A stretch of DNA of 64,000 nucleotides from Maribellus maritimus. Its GTDB lineage: Bacteria > Bacteroidota > Bacteroidia > Bacteroidales > Prolixibacteraceae. This document shows, piece after piece, positions 51,711 to 61,269 of the stretch (position 1 is the stretch's first letter; each line of letters opens with the position of its first letter). A program made the translations under genes and the position numbers. The stretch spans positions 124,001 through 188,000 of the forward strand of contig NZ_JAIKLE010000004.1 in assembly GCF_022267315.1 (NCBI RefSeq). The letters run 5' to 3'. The notes under the pieces were generated by a model. That model made no database searches and had not been told where the DNA came from. It was given only the letters and a program-made list of their open reading frames with translations.

Positions 51711-54032
51711 ATGAAAACCTCAGTCAACCTATTAGTCGTATTTTTTGTTATAGGTTCTTTTTTCTCAGCGTGTATACAAAAACAAGAAACAAAAATAGAG
51801 CCAGCAAGTTTAGTTAATGTATTTGTTGATACCCATAATTCAAGGTGGTTTTATTTTAGTTCGGCTACCCGCCCTTTTGGAATGGTAAACCTAAGCCCGG
51901 ATACGGATACGAAAGGAAGCTGGAGATCCGGCTATTTGTATGACAGTAAACAAATTCGTTGCTTTAGCCACATACATGCGTGGCAACTGTCGGGAGTGGC
52001 TGTTATGCCAACTGTCGGAGAATTTAAAGGAAATTTGGGAATGGATGCCTATCAGTCTTCTTTTAATCACGAAGGGGAAATAGCTGAACCCGGATATCAT
52101 AAAGTAATTTTAAGTGACTACGAAATAACGGCAGAACTAACATCTACCGCTCGTGTTGGCTTTCATCGTTATACCTATCCCAAAAGCAATAACAGCTATA
52201 TTATTTTCGACACCGGTGCTTTCCTTGCACATGGGCCGACAAAATATTCAAAAGTTTGGAAAGTAAACGATACTGAAGTGGCGGGGTATGAAATCATGGA
52301 AGCGACAATTCGCCGTCCAAAAGCTACCCCGGTTTATTTTGTAGCCAAATTAAACAAACCGATTGAAAGCTTTATTGGCTGGGAAGATTCTGTTATGATC
52401 GATAACCCTATTGATACAATAGACGGGGTAAACGCAGGAGCGGCTATTAAATTTCAAACTACGGAGAGAGAGCAAGTATTGATGAAAGTTGCTGTTTCGT
52501 ATGTTAGCGTTGAGCAAGCACGGCTAAATCTGGAAACTGAGCTGGCCGGCTGGAATTTTGATCAGGCAAGAAAAAATTCATATGATGAATGGAACAAATG
52601 GCTGGGTAAAATCGAGGTAGAAGGAGGCACACACAAACAACGAGTGAGGTTTTACACTGATTTGTGGCATGCATTGCAAGGGCGAAGAATAATAAGCGAC
52701 GTGAACGGAAAATATTTGGACATGACCGGTGACACTCCAAGAGTAAAACAAGTTGCTTTAGATAAAAACGGCAAACCTTTGTTCCCTCATTATAATTTTG
52801 ACGCGTGGTGGGGGAGTCACTGGTCGCTTGACATCTTATGGTCGATGGCATATCCCGAGGTGATGGATGGATTTTGTAACACCATGGTCGATATGTATAA
52901 GGATGGAGGACTTATTCCAAGAGGGCCGGCAGGGGGTAACTATACCTTTGTTATGATTGGTGATCCATCCGCATGTTTTTTTGCAACGGCATATAACAAA
53001 GGGATCCGAAATTATGATGCAGAAACAGCATATGAAGGCCTGCGTAAAAACGCCTTCCCGGAAGGTAGCCGGGATCACGGAGGTTATGAACATAAAATAG
53101 ATTATCCGGATAAAACGATGGTGGATTACTACCTGGAACGAGGTTATGTGCCGGAAGATGTAAATGCCAAAGGATGGCATTGCGGGGGCGTAGCATTAAC
53201 ATTGGAATATGCTTATCAGGACTGGTGCCTGGCACAGATGGCAAAAAACATGAAAAATGAAGCGGATTACAATATGTTCATGAAACGATCGGAGAATTAC
53301 AAAAATGTATGGAATCCGCAAACAGGATATATGCACCCTCGTGAACAGGATGGCTCCTGGATTGGTAACTTTGACCCTTCTGTCTCAAAAACTCCCCGTG
53401 GTTTTTGTGAAAGCAACTCTGCCATTTATTCCTATTTTGTGCCTCACGACATCGAAGGGCTGGCAGCTCTCTCCGGGGGCAAAGATGCTTTTGTGGAAAA
53501 GCTGAATTCCCAGTTCGAAAAAGCACAACAATATGGCTTTGTACCAAACAAAGAAATGTGGGTCGATTATTCTAACCAGCCGGGAACGGGTATGGCGCAT
53601 GTTTTTAATAAGGCTGGTGCTCCATGGCTCAGCCAAAAATGGGTGAGGAAAGTAAAAGAAGCGTTTAGCGACACAACAGCGTATGGTGGATACAATGGAG
53701 ATGAGGATCAGGGACAAATGGGAGCACTTGGAGTGTTAATGGCTATTGGACTCTTCGAGGAAGACGGAGGCGCTTCTGCTAATCCCTCTTATGAGCTTAC
53801 CAGCCCGTTATTTGATAAGATAACGATTCACCTGGATAACAAGTATTATCCCGGAAAAACATTCATAATAGAAACAAAAAATAACTCAGAACAAAATATG
53901 TATATCCAGAGTGCCAGGTTAAATGGGGAGAATTGGAATAAATATTGGTTTTCTCATAAAACATTTGCTAAAGGCGGGAAATTAGAGATTATATTGGGAG
54001 ACAAACCAAACAAAATGTGGGGGAAGCCATAG
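51711..54032 (+). CDS. GH92 alpha-mannosidase-family lipoprotein
   Basis: 773 aa with a lipobox SFFSAC (Cys21). GH92 two-domain structure: N-terminal beta-sandwich (VNVFVDTHNSRW onward, ~35-260) and (alpha/alpha)6 domain (~300-770). Signature patterns seen are YKDGGLIPRGPAGGNYTFVM, GVALTLEYAYQDWCLAQMAK, CESNSAIYSYFVPHDIEGL with Glu567, and YNGDEDQGQM with Asp664/Asp666. These cover the acid and base positions of Ca2+-dependent exo-alpha-mannosidases. The N-terminal motif differs from the common GTGG form, so linkage specificity is uncertain. It is the first enzyme after susD. Confidence 0.93.
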   Translation: MKTSVNLLVVFFVIGSFFSACIQKQETKIEPASLVNVFVDTHNSRWFYFSSATRPFGMVNLSPDTDTKGSWRSGYLYDSKQIRCFSHIHAWQLSGVAVMPTVGEFKGNLGMDAYQSSFNHEGEIAEPGYHKVILSDYEITAELTSTARVGFHRYTYPKSNNSYIIFDTGAFLAHGPTKYSKVWKVNDTEVAGYEIMEATIRRPKATPVYFVAKLNKPIESFIGWEDSVMIDNPIDTIDGVNAGAAIKFQTTEREQVLMKVAVSYVSVEQARLNLETELAGWNFDQARKNSYDEWNKWLGKIEVEGGTHKQRVRFYTDLWHALQGRRIISDVNGKYLDMTGDTPRVKQVALDKNGKPLFPHYNFDAWWGSHWSLDILWSMAYPEVMDGFCNTMVDMYKDGGLIPRGPAGGNYTFVMIGDPSACFFATAYNKGIRNYDAETAYEGLRKNAFPEGSRDHGGYEHKIDYPDKTMVDYYLERGYVPEDVNAKGWHCGGVALTLEYAYQDWCLAQMAKNMKNEADYNMFMKRSENYKNVWNPQTGYMHPREQDGSWIGNFDPSVSKTPRGFCESNSAIYSYFVPHDIEGLAALSGGKDAFVEKLNSQFEKAQQYGFVPNKEMWVDYSNQPGTGMAHVFNKAGAPWLSQKWVRKVKEAFSDTTAYGGYNGDEDQGQMGALGVLMAIGLFEEDGGASANPSYELTSPLFDKITIHLDNKYYPGKTFIIETKNNSEQNMYIQSARLNGENWNKYWFSHKTFAKGGKLEIILGDKPNKMWGKP

Positions 54033-54150
54033 CTACAAAGGGTATTTATAATTTGTGCGGAAGTTGAAATATTTCAGCGAAGAAAATTACATAGCAGATC
54101 AAAATATGATGATAAAGAGTATTTCTTCAACAATGATTAAAAAAGAATTT

Positions 54151-55299
54151 ATGAAAAAATTATCGATTTTGTTGTTTGTGTTCGTCTTTGTTGCCGGGTG
54201 CGGTTATTCTACAAAAAAACAAAGTGCAAAACAGGAAAAACCAGTAGCCAATACGTTTAAAGAAGTTTTTAAAGACGACTTTTATGTTGGCGCTGCATTG
54301 AATAAATATCAGATCATGGGAGCTGACAGTCAATCTATTGCAATTGTAGAGAAACAATTCAACTCAATTACCCCGGAAAATTATATGAAGGCGTCCAATA
54401 TCCATCCTGAAAAGGATCGGTATGACTTTCGTGTTGCCGACAAATATGTCGCTTTTGGCCTGGCAAACAATATGAAAATTATTGGACACACTCTGGTTTG
54501 GCACATTCAGTTACCCGAGTGGTTTTTTGTTGATGACGAGGGCAACCAAATCGGCAGGGATGAGCTTATTGCGCGCATGAAAGAACACATTACCACCGTT
54601 GTGTCCAGATACAAAGGAAAAGTAAAAGGCTGGGATGTGGTAAACGAAGCCCTTAACGAAGATGGTTCCTACAGGGAAAGCAAATTTTATGAGATACTGG
54701 GAAAAGATTACATCAGGCTTGCCTTTCAGTTTGCACACGAGGCCGATCCTGATGCAGAATTGTATTATAACGACTATACAATGTACAAACCAAAAAAACG
54801 AGACGCCGTTGTTCAAATCATAAAAGAATTAAAAGCAGAAGGTGTTCGTATCGATGGTATAGGTATGCAGGCCCATTATATTTTATCGGAGAAAGATTCC
54901 ATTTTTGGAAATATTGAAAAATCGATCATGGCGTTTGCCGGTGCCGGCGTAAAGGTTATGGTCACAGAGTTGGACATATCTGTTTTGCCTTTCCCTGATG
55001 AAAACCAGGGAGCTGATATTTCAGGCAATGCAGAGTACAACAAGTTACTCAATCCATACACAGAGGGATTACCTGAAGATGTCAGGTTAAGAGCAGACAA
55101 CTATTACATCGATCTGTTCAACTTATTTGTGAAATATTCCGACACAATTGATCGTGTAACATTTTGGGGCGTAACTGATAATCAATCGTGGAAAAATAAT
55201 TGGCCGGTTAAAGGACGGACCGATTATCCGTTGCTTTTTGACAGAAACTACCAGGCAAAACCTGTTGTAAATAGGATTTTAAAAATAGTGAAAGATTAA
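54151..55299 (+). CDS. GH10 endo-beta-1,4-xylanase-family lipoprotein
   Basis: 382 aa from the ATG at 54151, chosen because it begins the lipoprotein signal MKKLSILLFVFVFVAGC; the ORF can be extended to a GTG at 54055 without biological sense. The (beta/alpha)8 domain has GHTLVWHIQLPEW, acid/base Glu166 in WDVVNEAL and nucleophile Glu273 in VTELDI. GH10 cleaves internal xylan bonds. It is 118 nt after GH92 and ~200 nt before GH16. No xylan-binding domain is attached. Confidence 0.93.
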   Translation: MKKLSILLFVFVFVAGCGYSTKKQSAKQEKPVANTFKEVFKDDFYVGAALNKYQIMGADSQSIAIVEKQFNSITPENYMKASNIHPEKDRYDFRVADKYVAFGLANNMKIIGHTLVWHIQLPEWFFVDDEGNQIGRDELIARMKEHITTVVSRYKGKVKGWDVVNEALNEDGSYRESKFYEILGKDYIRLAFQFAHEADPDAELYYNDYTMYKPKKRDAVVQIIKELKAEGVRIDGIGMQAHYILSEKDSIFGNIEKSIMAFAGAGVKVMVTELDISVLPFPDENQGADISGNAEYNKLLNPYTEGLPEDVRLRADNYYIDLFNLFVKYSDTIDRVTFWGVTDNQSWKNNWPVKGRTDYPLLFDRNYQAKPVVNRILKIVKD

Positions 55300-55502
55300 A
55301 TGAAAAAATGATACTTTCAAAATTTAAAAAAAAAATTGTTTTAATCTGCTTCAATCAATCAGATATGCAGCGCCAAGTGACGTTGGCAAAAAATTATTAG
55401 ATGACAGTTTAATAATTTTATAATGCTATCCAAGTCTTATTTGCCAGCATGCCTGGATATTTAAATTTAAAAAATATAATACCAATTAAATCAATATTTA
55501 TT

Positions 55503-56288
55503 ATGAAAAATTTTACTTTTTTCTTTCTTCTTTCTTTGTTTTTTTCAGCCTGTGTAGAGAAGGAACCGGAATGTCCTCTATCTAAAGGTGAATGGGAGTA
55601 CATTTCGGAATGGAGCGATGAGTTTAACGGCAACACTTTAGATACAACGAAATGGTATCCCCGCAATCCGGGCTGGAAAGGTAGGAAACCCGGATATTTT
55701 TCGCCGGCAAATGTTTCGGTAAAGGATGGTAAAATGATCCTGACTTCAAAAACCGAAGATTTGCCGGATTTACCTGAAGGATATCATACTTTTACAACGG
55801 CTGCAGTAAAAAGCAAAGCGTTTATGTTGTACGGGTATTACGAGATTCGTTTTAAACCAATGGATTCCAGGTGTTCCAGCGCTTTCTGGTTTTATAGCAT
55901 TGAACCGGACCTCTGGACCGAAATCGATGTATTTGAAATTTGTGGTAAACATCCTACCCCGGAAATGGAACAGAAGTATTTTATGACCGTCCATGTAATG
56001 AAGCATCCTGAAGTAAAAGAGAAAACTAAAAGTTCTGAACTCTGGGAGACCCCGTCGCGACTGGCAAATCAATTTTGGATTGCAGGTTTAGAATGGGACG
56101 AAAAGGAAATAAAATGGTATTTAAACGGAGAGCTGATCCGAGTCAAACAAAATAAGTATTGGCATCAGCCTCTGAATATGAATTTCGACAGCGAAACTTT
56201 TCCGAGTTGGTTTGGGCTTCCTGATCCAAAAGATCCGGCGGGCCATTTTGAGGTTGATTACGTACGAGTATGGAAAAGAAAGGAGTAA
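55503..56288 (+). CDS. GH16 endo-glycanase lipoprotein (agarase/porphyranase/carrageenase-like)
   Basis: 261 aa from the ATG at 55503, which opens the lipoprotein signal MKNFTFFFLLSLFFSAC; the upstream codons are not signal-like. The beta-jelly roll shows SDEFNGNTLDTTKWYPRNPG, the catalytic EIDVFE (Glu140, Asp142, Glu145; pattern ExDxxE) and VDYVRVWKRKE at the end. The extended ExDxxE pattern and the loop ETFPSWFGLPDP are closer to the marine galactan enzymes than to laminarinases. A decayed second copy of its 3-prime end lies at 59046-59223. The substrate is not certain. Confidence 0.9.
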   Translation: MKNFTFFFLLSLFFSACVEKEPECPLSKGEWEYISEWSDEFNGNTLDTTKWYPRNPGWKGRKPGYFSPANVSVKDGKMILTSKTEDLPDLPEGYHTFTTAAVKSKAFMLYGYYEIRFKPMDSRCSSAFWFYSIEPDLWTEIDVFEICGKHPTPEMEQKYFMTVHVMKHPEVKEKTKSSELWETPSRLANQFWIAGLEWDEKEIKWYLNGELIRVKQNKYWHQPLNMNFDSETFPSWFGLPDPKDPAGHFEVDYVRVWKRKE

Positions 56289-56347
56289 AATAGAATATTA
56301 TTGACAATAGTTCTGTCCGAAAATTGAAAATTAATATTAGATCATTT

Positions 56348-59041
56348 ATGAGAAACATATTACTATTTATCACTCTCTTCGCCTCTTTATATTCGTGTAG
56401 GCAAACTTCCGATAAATTTATTGTTGAAAATTTAAAGTGCGAATACCTTCAGTTCCCTATTGGTATTGATGCAGCAAATCCTCGTTTTACATGGCAGATT
56501 AAATCCGAAGAACAAGGTATATCAGTAGACGCAGTGCAAATTGTTGTAGGCACTAATGAAAAAGATGTCTCAAATGGAAAGGGGGATGTCTGGCAGTCAG
56601 GAACATTGTCCTCTTCTACTATCCCTGTAGTTTATGCAGGAACCAAACTAAAGCCTTTTTCGCGATATTATTGGTGTGTAAAAGTTAAAAATCAGAAAGG
56701 GGAATGGTCGCCATTTTCAAAAATAACTTTTTTTGAAACCGGAATGATGGGGCAAAATAATTGGAAAGGGGATTGGATTTCAGACTCATATGATTTCAAT
56801 ATAAAGCCTGCTCCTTATTTTAGAAAAAGCTTTGATGTCAAAAAAAAGGTAAAGACTGCGCGAGCTTATATTGCAGTAGGAGGCTTGTATGAACTTTATC
56901 TGAACGGCGAAAAAATAGGCAACCACCGTCTTGATCCAATGTTAACACGTTTTGATCGTCGGACGCTCTATGTTACTTATGATGTAACCAAAAACTTATC
57001 AGATGGGGAAAATGCCGTTGGCGTGATTTTAGGTAATGGATGGTATAATCACCAGTCTAAAGCTGTTTGGTATTTTGATAAAGCACCCTGGCGTGCACGA
57101 CCAAAATTTTGTATGGATATCAGAATTGTTTATGATGATAATTCTGTAGAAACAATTTCAACAAACAAAAACTGGAAGACCTCACTATCGCCAATAATTT
57201 TTAATAGTATTTATACGGCTGAACATTATGATGCACGATTGGAACAGCCAGATTGGAGCAAACCTGAATTTAGCGATGAAAAATGGAAAAAGGTTATTTG
57301 TACAAATGCACCGTCAAAAAATATAGTGGCACAGGTGATGCATCCAATACAAAATGTGATAGAAATTCCAGCGGTTAAAGTCAAAAAATTTAGTGACACT
57401 AATTATATCGTAGATTTTGGACGCAATATGGCAGGGGTTACAAAATTGAATATAAAAGGGATTGATGGGACAACTTTACGATTGAAGCACGGAGAGCGAT
57501 TGTATAAAAACGGGCATGTAGATATTTCAAATATTGATATCCATTATCGTCCAACAGATGATTCTGATCCGTTTCAGACTGATATTGTGATTTTAAGCGG
57601 TCGTGAAGATGAATTTATGCCTAAATTTAATTACAAGGGGTTTCAATATGTAGAAGTAAGCGCCGATAAACCCATTGAATTCTCAGAGAAAAACCTGACT
57701 GCATATTTTATGCACAGTGCGGTTCCCAAAGTGGGGAAGATCAATTCTTCGAACAAAATGCTAAACAAAATCTGGGAAGCAGCCAACGCTTCATATTTAT
57801 CCAATTTATTTGGATACCCTACCGATTGCCCGCAACGAGAGAAAAACGGATGGACAGGCGATGCTCAAATATGTATAGAAACGGGTTTGTATAATTACGA
57901 TGCTATAACAATCTACGAAAAATGGATGGCTGACCACCGCGATGAGCAACAAAACAATGGTGTAATTCCCCGGATTGTTCCTACCGATGGCTGGGGATAC
58001 ACAAAAAACGGCCCGGACTGGACAAGCACGATTGCGATTATTCCATGGAACATCTACTTGTTTTACGGCGACAAAAAAATACTGGAAGATTGTTATGACA
58101 ATATCAAAAAATATATTAATTATATCGACGAGGCTTATCCGGGAGGATTGACCGACTGGGGACTTTGTGATTGGGTTCCGGTAAAATCAATGACGCCAAC
58201 AGAAATTACATCAACGGTTTATTATTTTGCTGTTGTTGACATCTTTAGAAAAATAGCTGCTGTTTTGGGAGAAAAAAATGATGCAGAAAAGTATTCAGCA
58301 TTGGCTGATAAAATCAAAAATGCATTTAATCAAAAATATCTGAATCGAGAAACCGGAATTTATAATAAAGGGGTCCAGACAGAAATGAGTTGCCCTCTTC
58401 AATGGAATATGGTTCCGGACGAGATGATAGCAAAAGTGTCTGAAAATTTGGCAAAAAGAGTGGAAGCAGATAACAGTCATGTAGATGTAGGTCTGTTAGG
58501 TGCAAAATCAATTTTGAATGCAATGAGCGAAAATGGTTATGCTGATTTAGCTTATAAGGTTGCCGCTCAGGAAACATTCCCATCGTGGGGCTGGTGGATA
58601 GTAAACGGGGCAACCACATTTCTGGAAAACTGGGATCTTAATGCGAGCAATGATATTTCAATGAACCATATCATGTTTGGAGAAATTGATGCTTGGTATT
58701 ATAAAGCATTGGGAGGTATTTTCCCGGATGAAAAAAATCCGGGATTCAAAAATATTACTCTGAAACCAAATTTTGTTGAAGGACTTGAACATTTTGAAGC
58801 CCAACACGATGGTCCATACGGAAATATTGTTTCTTCATGGGAAAAAACAGGACAAGAAATAAGCTATCACGTTGTCGTTCCGCCTAACAGCACAGCTATG
58901 CTTTTCTTGCCAACCAACAAGGTACTTGAAAGCGGAAAAGAGCTCGACGAAAACAAGTTTATTAAAATTGAAACTGATGATTCAAATAAAAAACAATACC
59001 ATCTGGAATCAGGTGAATATAATTTTCAACTACAAAAGTAA
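56348..59041 (+). CDS. GH78 alpha-L-rhamnosidase lipoprotein
   Basis: 897 aa from the ATG at 56348, which begins MRNILLFITLFASLYSC (lipobox). Domains: FN3-like (~20-115), Bac_rhamnosidase_N (~130-310), a beta domain (~310-430), the (alpha/alpha)6 catalytic core (~430-800) with PTDCPQREKNGWTGDAQICI and DWTSTIAIIPWNIYLFYGD, and a C-terminal beta domain. The Asp/Glu positions of GH78 (around GWTGDAQ and the later EIDAW region) are present. It removes terminal L-rhamnose. It starts 59 nt after GH16, likely one transcript. Confidence 0.93.
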   Translation: MRNILLFITLFASLYSCRQTSDKFIVENLKCEYLQFPIGIDAANPRFTWQIKSEEQGISVDAVQIVVGTNEKDVSNGKGDVWQSGTLSSSTIPVVYAGTKLKPFSRYYWCVKVKNQKGEWSPFSKITFFETGMMGQNNWKGDWISDSYDFNIKPAPYFRKSFDVKKKVKTARAYIAVGGLYELYLNGEKIGNHRLDPMLTRFDRRTLYVTYDVTKNLSDGENAVGVILGNGWYNHQSKAVWYFDKAPWRARPKFCMDIRIVYDDNSVETISTNKNWKTSLSPIIFNSIYTAEHYDARLEQPDWSKPEFSDEKWKKVICTNAPSKNIVAQVMHPIQNVIEIPAVKVKKFSDTNYIVDFGRNMAGVTKLNIKGIDGTTLRLKHGERLYKNGHVDISNIDIHYRPTDDSDPFQTDIVILSGREDEFMPKFNYKGFQYVEVSADKPIEFSEKNLTAYFMHSAVPKVGKINSSNKMLNKIWEAANASYLSNLFGYPTDCPQREKNGWTGDAQICIETGLYNYDAITIYEKWMADHRDEQQNNGVIPRIVPTDGWGYTKNGPDWTSTIAIIPWNIYLFYGDKKILEDCYDNIKKYINYIDEAYPGGLTDWGLCDWVPVKSMTPTEITSTVYYFAVVDIFRKIAAVLGEKNDAEKYSALADKIKNAFNQKYLNRETGIYNKGVQTEMSCPLQWNMVPDEMIAKVSENLAKRVEADNSHVDVGLLGAKSILNAMSENGYADLAYKVAAQETFPSWGWWIVNGATTFLENWDLNASNDISMNHIMFGEIDAWYYKALGGIFPDEKNPGFKNITLKPNFVEGLEHFEAQHDGPYGNIVSSWEKTGQEISYHVVVPPNSTAMLFLPTNKVLESGKELDENKFIKIETDDSNKKQYHLESGEYNFQLQK

Positions 59042-59045
59042 ATAA

Positions 59046-59223
59046 AGTTGTATTTTAACAGAGAGCAGATCTGAGTCAAACAAAATAAGTACCGGCATCT
59101 GCCTCAGAACATCAACTTTGACGGCGAAACCTTCCCTTATTGGTTTGGGATTCCTGCCCTCACCGACCCGGAAGGGTATTTCATGAGATTGACTATGTCC
59201 TCGTTTGGAAAAGAGAGGAATAA
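59046..59223 (+). pseudogene. Decayed second copy of the GH16 C-terminus
   Basis: The sequence aligns by eye over its full length with the last ~170 nt of the intact GH16 gene (around 56112-56288). Translation is YFNREQI, TGA, VKQNKYRHLPQNINFDGETF, PYWFGIPALTDPEGYF, then a one-base deletion, then HEIDYVLVWKREE and TAA. The stop replaces the Arg codon of the intact gene. It sits between GH78 and the sulfatase. It is either a deleted tandem paralogue or a recombination scar; the divergence favours an older paralogue that was mostly lost. Confidence 0.9.
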
Positions 59224-59251
59224 AACTGAATATTTTTTAATCAATTAACCA

Positions 59252-60706
59252 ATGAAACGTTACGCGATAGTATTTTTTGCCTTACTTCTTTTTTTTGGGT
59301 GTCAGTCTGATAACAGAAATAGGATTACCGGTAACGGTTTAAATGTGCTGTTCTTGACTCTCGATGATATGGGCTATGGTACCTCTGGCGCAGAAGGGTG
59401 TAAAGTGCCGGATATTACTCCCAATATTGACGCTTTGGCTTCGCAAGGAATATTATTTACACATGGGTATGTCTCAGTTCCGATGTGTGGTCCATCAAGG
59501 GCAGCGATGCTTTCGGGGCGTTATCCTCACTGCAGCGGGATTATGGGACATGGAGTTCAGCCTCCCGGTTTTTGGGAGGAACCTTTGATAAAAACGCCCG
59601 CTTTATCCACTTACCTGCACGATTTCGGCTATAAAACAGGAGCAATTCTAAAAAACGGGAGGTGTGGAAATCAAACATGGGACGTCAAATACCGGGAATT
59701 CCCTTTCGGTATAGGTTTTCATGATCGTAATAGTGATTCTTTTTATGAGCGAACGAAAGCATTTATTGCAGCTTCACAAGAAGCAGAGAAACCGTTTTTC
59801 CTTTATGCTAATCCCATTGATCCTCACCGTCCCTGGGTTAATACACAGGGTGAAAGAGACGCCAGACGACAATGGAATAGCCTCCATGAATATCCTGCTC
59901 CAAACCGCAGTTATACTTCAAATGAAGTTGAAATACCAGAATGTTTGCCTGATTTACCTGATGTGCGAACGAATTTAGTACCATACTACGAAGCTCTTCA
60001 CAGGGGCGATGAATGTCTGGGAAGTATATTAAAAGCCCTGGAGGAGAGCGGGGAGGCTGATAACACCATTGTTATTTTCTTATCCGATAATGGTATGGCG
60101 ACACCTGCCGCTAAAAATACGCTCTATCAGCATGGTGTACGCACTCCGCTTATTATAAAACTTCCCGGGAAGATTAAAGCCGGAGTAGTCGATGAAAAAT
60201 CTGTCGTTTGCGCCATTGATTTACTACCAACAATTCTCGAAGCACTTCAGTTACCTGCTATAAAAGGCATTGAAGGTTACTCAGTGTATGATGTGGCAGC
60301 CGGTAAGAAAAAGAAAGCAGATCGTGAATATGCGTTTACTTCTTTTGATTATTGGGGAGATTCTACAGAAAAAGATTTTTACCCGCAACGCTCTATCATC
60401 AATAAAGAATTTTGCTACATATGGAATCCCTATGTGGAGCGTTTTAAGGGAGAAAAAAGAATACCATTGAACTGGCTTGATGTAATAGCGTCTAGCATGA
60501 GCGAAAATTTGAAATTGGCTGCACGCACCGAGTTTCTGCGTAAACGCCCGGTTGAGGAATTTTATGACTTAAACAATGACCCGGGATGTTGGAATAATTT
60601 GATCAATGATGAACAATATGCAGACAAAATCAAAGAGTTTAAGGCATATCTCAAAAAGGAGATGATGCAAACCAATGACCCTGAGAGATATTACTATAAT
60701 AATTAG
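59252..60706 (+). CDS. S1-family sulfatase lipoprotein (formylglycine type)
   Basis: 484 aa with lipobox LLFFGC (Cys17). The alkaline-phosphatase-fold sulfatase has metal residues LTLDDMGYG (Asp38, Asp39) and the C-x-P-S-R motif as CGPSR at 79-83, so Cys79 would be converted to formylglycine. The second site FLSDNGM is present near 280. It should remove sulfate esters from the polysaccharide after or before the glycosidases. No maturase (FGE or anSME) is encoded in the window. The gene is 210 nt after GH78, with the GH16 remnant between. Confidence 0.93.
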   Translation: MKRYAIVFFALLLFFGCQSDNRNRITGNGLNVLFLTLDDMGYGTSGAEGCKVPDITPNIDALASQGILFTHGYVSVPMCGPSRAAMLSGRYPHCSGIMGHGVQPPGFWEEPLIKTPALSTYLHDFGYKTGAILKNGRCGNQTWDVKYREFPFGIGFHDRNSDSFYERTKAFIAASQEAEKPFFLYANPIDPHRPWVNTQGERDARRQWNSLHEYPAPNRSYTSNEVEIPECLPDLPDVRTNLVPYYEALHRGDECLGSILKALEESGEADNTIVIFLSDNGMATPAAKNTLYQHGVRTPLIIKLPGKIKAGVVDEKSVVCAIDLLPTILEALQLPAIKGIEGYSVYDVAAGKKKKADREYAFTSFDYWGDSTEKDFYPQRSIINKEFCYIWNPYVERFKGEKRIPLNWLDVIASSMSENLKLAARTEFLRKRPVEEFYDLNNDPGCWNNLINDEQYADKIKEFKAYLKKEMMQTNDPERYYYNN

Positions 60707-60761
60707 AAAAGACATGAAATGCGTGTTTCCAAATATTTAATTTGACTCAAATCTATTGGAT

Positions 60762-60893
60762 ATGAAAAACAAAAATGTATCCCAAAATGCGATAAGCTTC
60801 TTTATATTTTGTTTTTGTTATTCCGACAAATAAAGTATTTGCAAAACAAAACATAAATAAGCCGAATGTTTACCCTTTATCTTGACGGATTAT
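60762..60893 (+). pseudogene. Probable decayed N-terminus of a second sulfatase
   Basis: An ATG at 60762 opens a signal-like MKNKNVSQNAISFFIFCFC, then shifts frame into VIPTNKVFAKQ and NINKPNV, and another shift leads to FILTDY. NKPNV-x-FILTDD is the usual mature start of exported sulfatases. At least two frameshifts and no continuation of the catalytic domain are seen. The assignment rests on a short motif, so it is tentative. Confidence 0.5.
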
Positions 60894-61147
60894 GTTATCT
60901 CCTGAAACCGATTTGACAACAAAAGAAAGTTATCGTGCAAGCCATTGAATTGCTGACTTTGAATATATGCACATAAAGGACTTTTTAAGTTTTTTATATT
61001 GAGGATAGTTGATTTCTAAGGACAGTTTTTGTAGTTAACCCCTTCCAAAGAAATTCCAGTTAAGGGCAATTCATCTCAAAATTTAGGAAACTACTGGTTG
61101 GGGTTAACAAAGGATGAGGATTTTTTGGACATATTATTTCAATAATA
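60894..61147 (+). other. Non-coding gap with a 9-bp inverted repeat
   Basis: No gene is supported here. GTTAACCCC (61034-61042) and GGGGTTAAC (61100-61108) form a perfect inverted repeat separated by 57 nt, which may be an operator, a deletion scar or chance. A short frame near 60900-60950 (SPETDLTTKESYRASH) may belong to the neighbouring sulfatase remnant. Confidence 0.35.
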
Positions 61148-61180
61148 TTGACTTTTTGACAGCCTCATTTTTTATTTTTG
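61148..61180 (+). promoter_or_regulatory. Candidate promoter (TTG / TATTTTTG) for the last PUL gene
   Basis: TTG at 61148-61150 and TATTTTTG at 61173-61180 are 22 nt apart, close to the Bacteroidota -33/-7 layout. Transcription would start near 61187, about 80 nt before the ATG at 61270. The last PUL gene may therefore be expressed separately from the sulfatase. Confidence 0.45.
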
Positions 61181-61269
61181 TGAACTGGGTAAAAGAAGAA
61201 TAGCAAAGGAAGTTGCATCTCCTTTAATCTTTAGGCCTTCAGATACGAATGATAACTAAATTTAGACAA

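Noticed and set aside
54055-54150. GTG-initiated extension of GH10
   Set aside because: The extension puts 32 residues before a good lipoprotein signal; the ATG at 54151 is preferred.
55310-55430. Short frames in the GH10-GH16 gap (for example YAAPSDVGKKLLDDSLIIL)
   Set aside because: They may be relics but are too short and lack a recognised motif.
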